Positions 15,268-15,368 of a DNA stretch of 15,368 nt are shown here, piece by piece (position 1 is the stretch's first letter; each line of letters opens with the position of its first letter). The notes beneath the pieces are model-generated. The model saw only the letters and a program-made list of their open reading frames with translations, did no database searches and had not been told where the DNA came from. Both the position numbers and the translations under genes were made by a program. This DNA comes from Algoriphagus sp. Lineage in GTDB: Bacteria > Bacteroidota > Bacteroidia > Cytophagales > Cyclobacteriaceae. The stretch spans positions 1 through 15,368 of the forward strand of contig JALRIY010000034.1 of assembly GCA_023255285.1 (NCBI GenBank), written 5' to 3'.

Positions 15268-15368
15268 ATGCTCAACAGAAGAATCCTCAGAGTCAAAGCA
15301 TTTCAAAATTTGTATGCTTACGAACAATGCAAAGGATCTAACCTCAACTTAGCCAAAGACTTTATACG
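15268..15368 (+). CDS. nusB: Transcription antitermination factor NusB (start only)
   Basis: Only 33 complete codons are visible before the right edge. They begin MLNRRILRVKAFQNLYAYEQC, which fits the N-terminus of Bacteroidota NusB proteins (MLNRRhLRhKahQhLYa). NusB pairs with NusE/S10 on boxA RNA to promote antitermination in rRNA operons. The ATG lies 18 bases after a TAnnTTTG box and 64 bases after the terminator T-run. The call is limited by the short visible part. Confidence 0.8.
   Translation, partial: MLNRRILRVKAFQNLYAYEQCKGSNLNLAKDFI

Overview
The window is AT-rich bacterial chromosome that looks like Bacteroidota, most likely Cytophagales (Algoriphagus/Cyclobacteriaceae-like). The reasons are type IX secretion/gliding genes (a PorP/SprF-family protein and GldK), a DUF4271 protein, several matches to the Bacteroidota promoter form (TTTG ... 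TAnnTTTG), few Shine-Dalgarno sites, and a Glu/Leu/Phe/Val dehydrogenase and NusB of Bacteroidota type. The genus is an inference from protein style, not from a search. No rRNA, tRNA, CRISPR array, insertion sequence or prophage was seen.

Layout. Positions 1-3985 hold four genes on the minus strand, read right to left: a DUF4271 membrane protein, hemD (uroporphyrinogen-III synthase), a PorP/SprF-family outer-membrane protein, and gldK, which runs off the left edge. From 4229 the plus strand carries hemW overlapping a small DUF721 (DciA-like) gene. Next is a compact three-gene partner-switching module (5737-8566): a membrane-anchored GAF-SpoIIE phosphatase, a STAS anti-anti-sigma-type protein and an RsbW-like ATPase/kinase. 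Two exported parvulin-type peptidyl-prolyl isomerases follow (8644-12035). A convergent minus-strand ABC exporter half-transporter lies at 12108-13907. Divergent from it is a leucine-dehydrogenase-type gene (14050-15150), then a clear terminator and the first codons of nusB, cut by the right edge.

How the genes fit together. The left block couples envelope/secretion functions with a heme-biosynthesis enzyme, and hemW (heme trafficking) lies just across the divergent intergenic region. The SpoIIE/STAS/HATPase set has everything needed for a phosphorylation-controlled protein switch, but no sigma factor or other target is encoded next to it. The two isomerases are expected to fold envelope or outer-membrane proteins in the periplasm.

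The most notable anomaly is an in-frame TAA at 14422-14424 in the dehydrogenase gene, at a position where relatives have Glu and one codon before the catalytic Asp. The rest of the reading frame is intact for 241 more codons. This is either a very recent nonsense mutation, a sequence error, or a recoded/reinitiated gene. That gene is preceded by the best promoter in the window, with a perfect palindrome over the expected transcription start.
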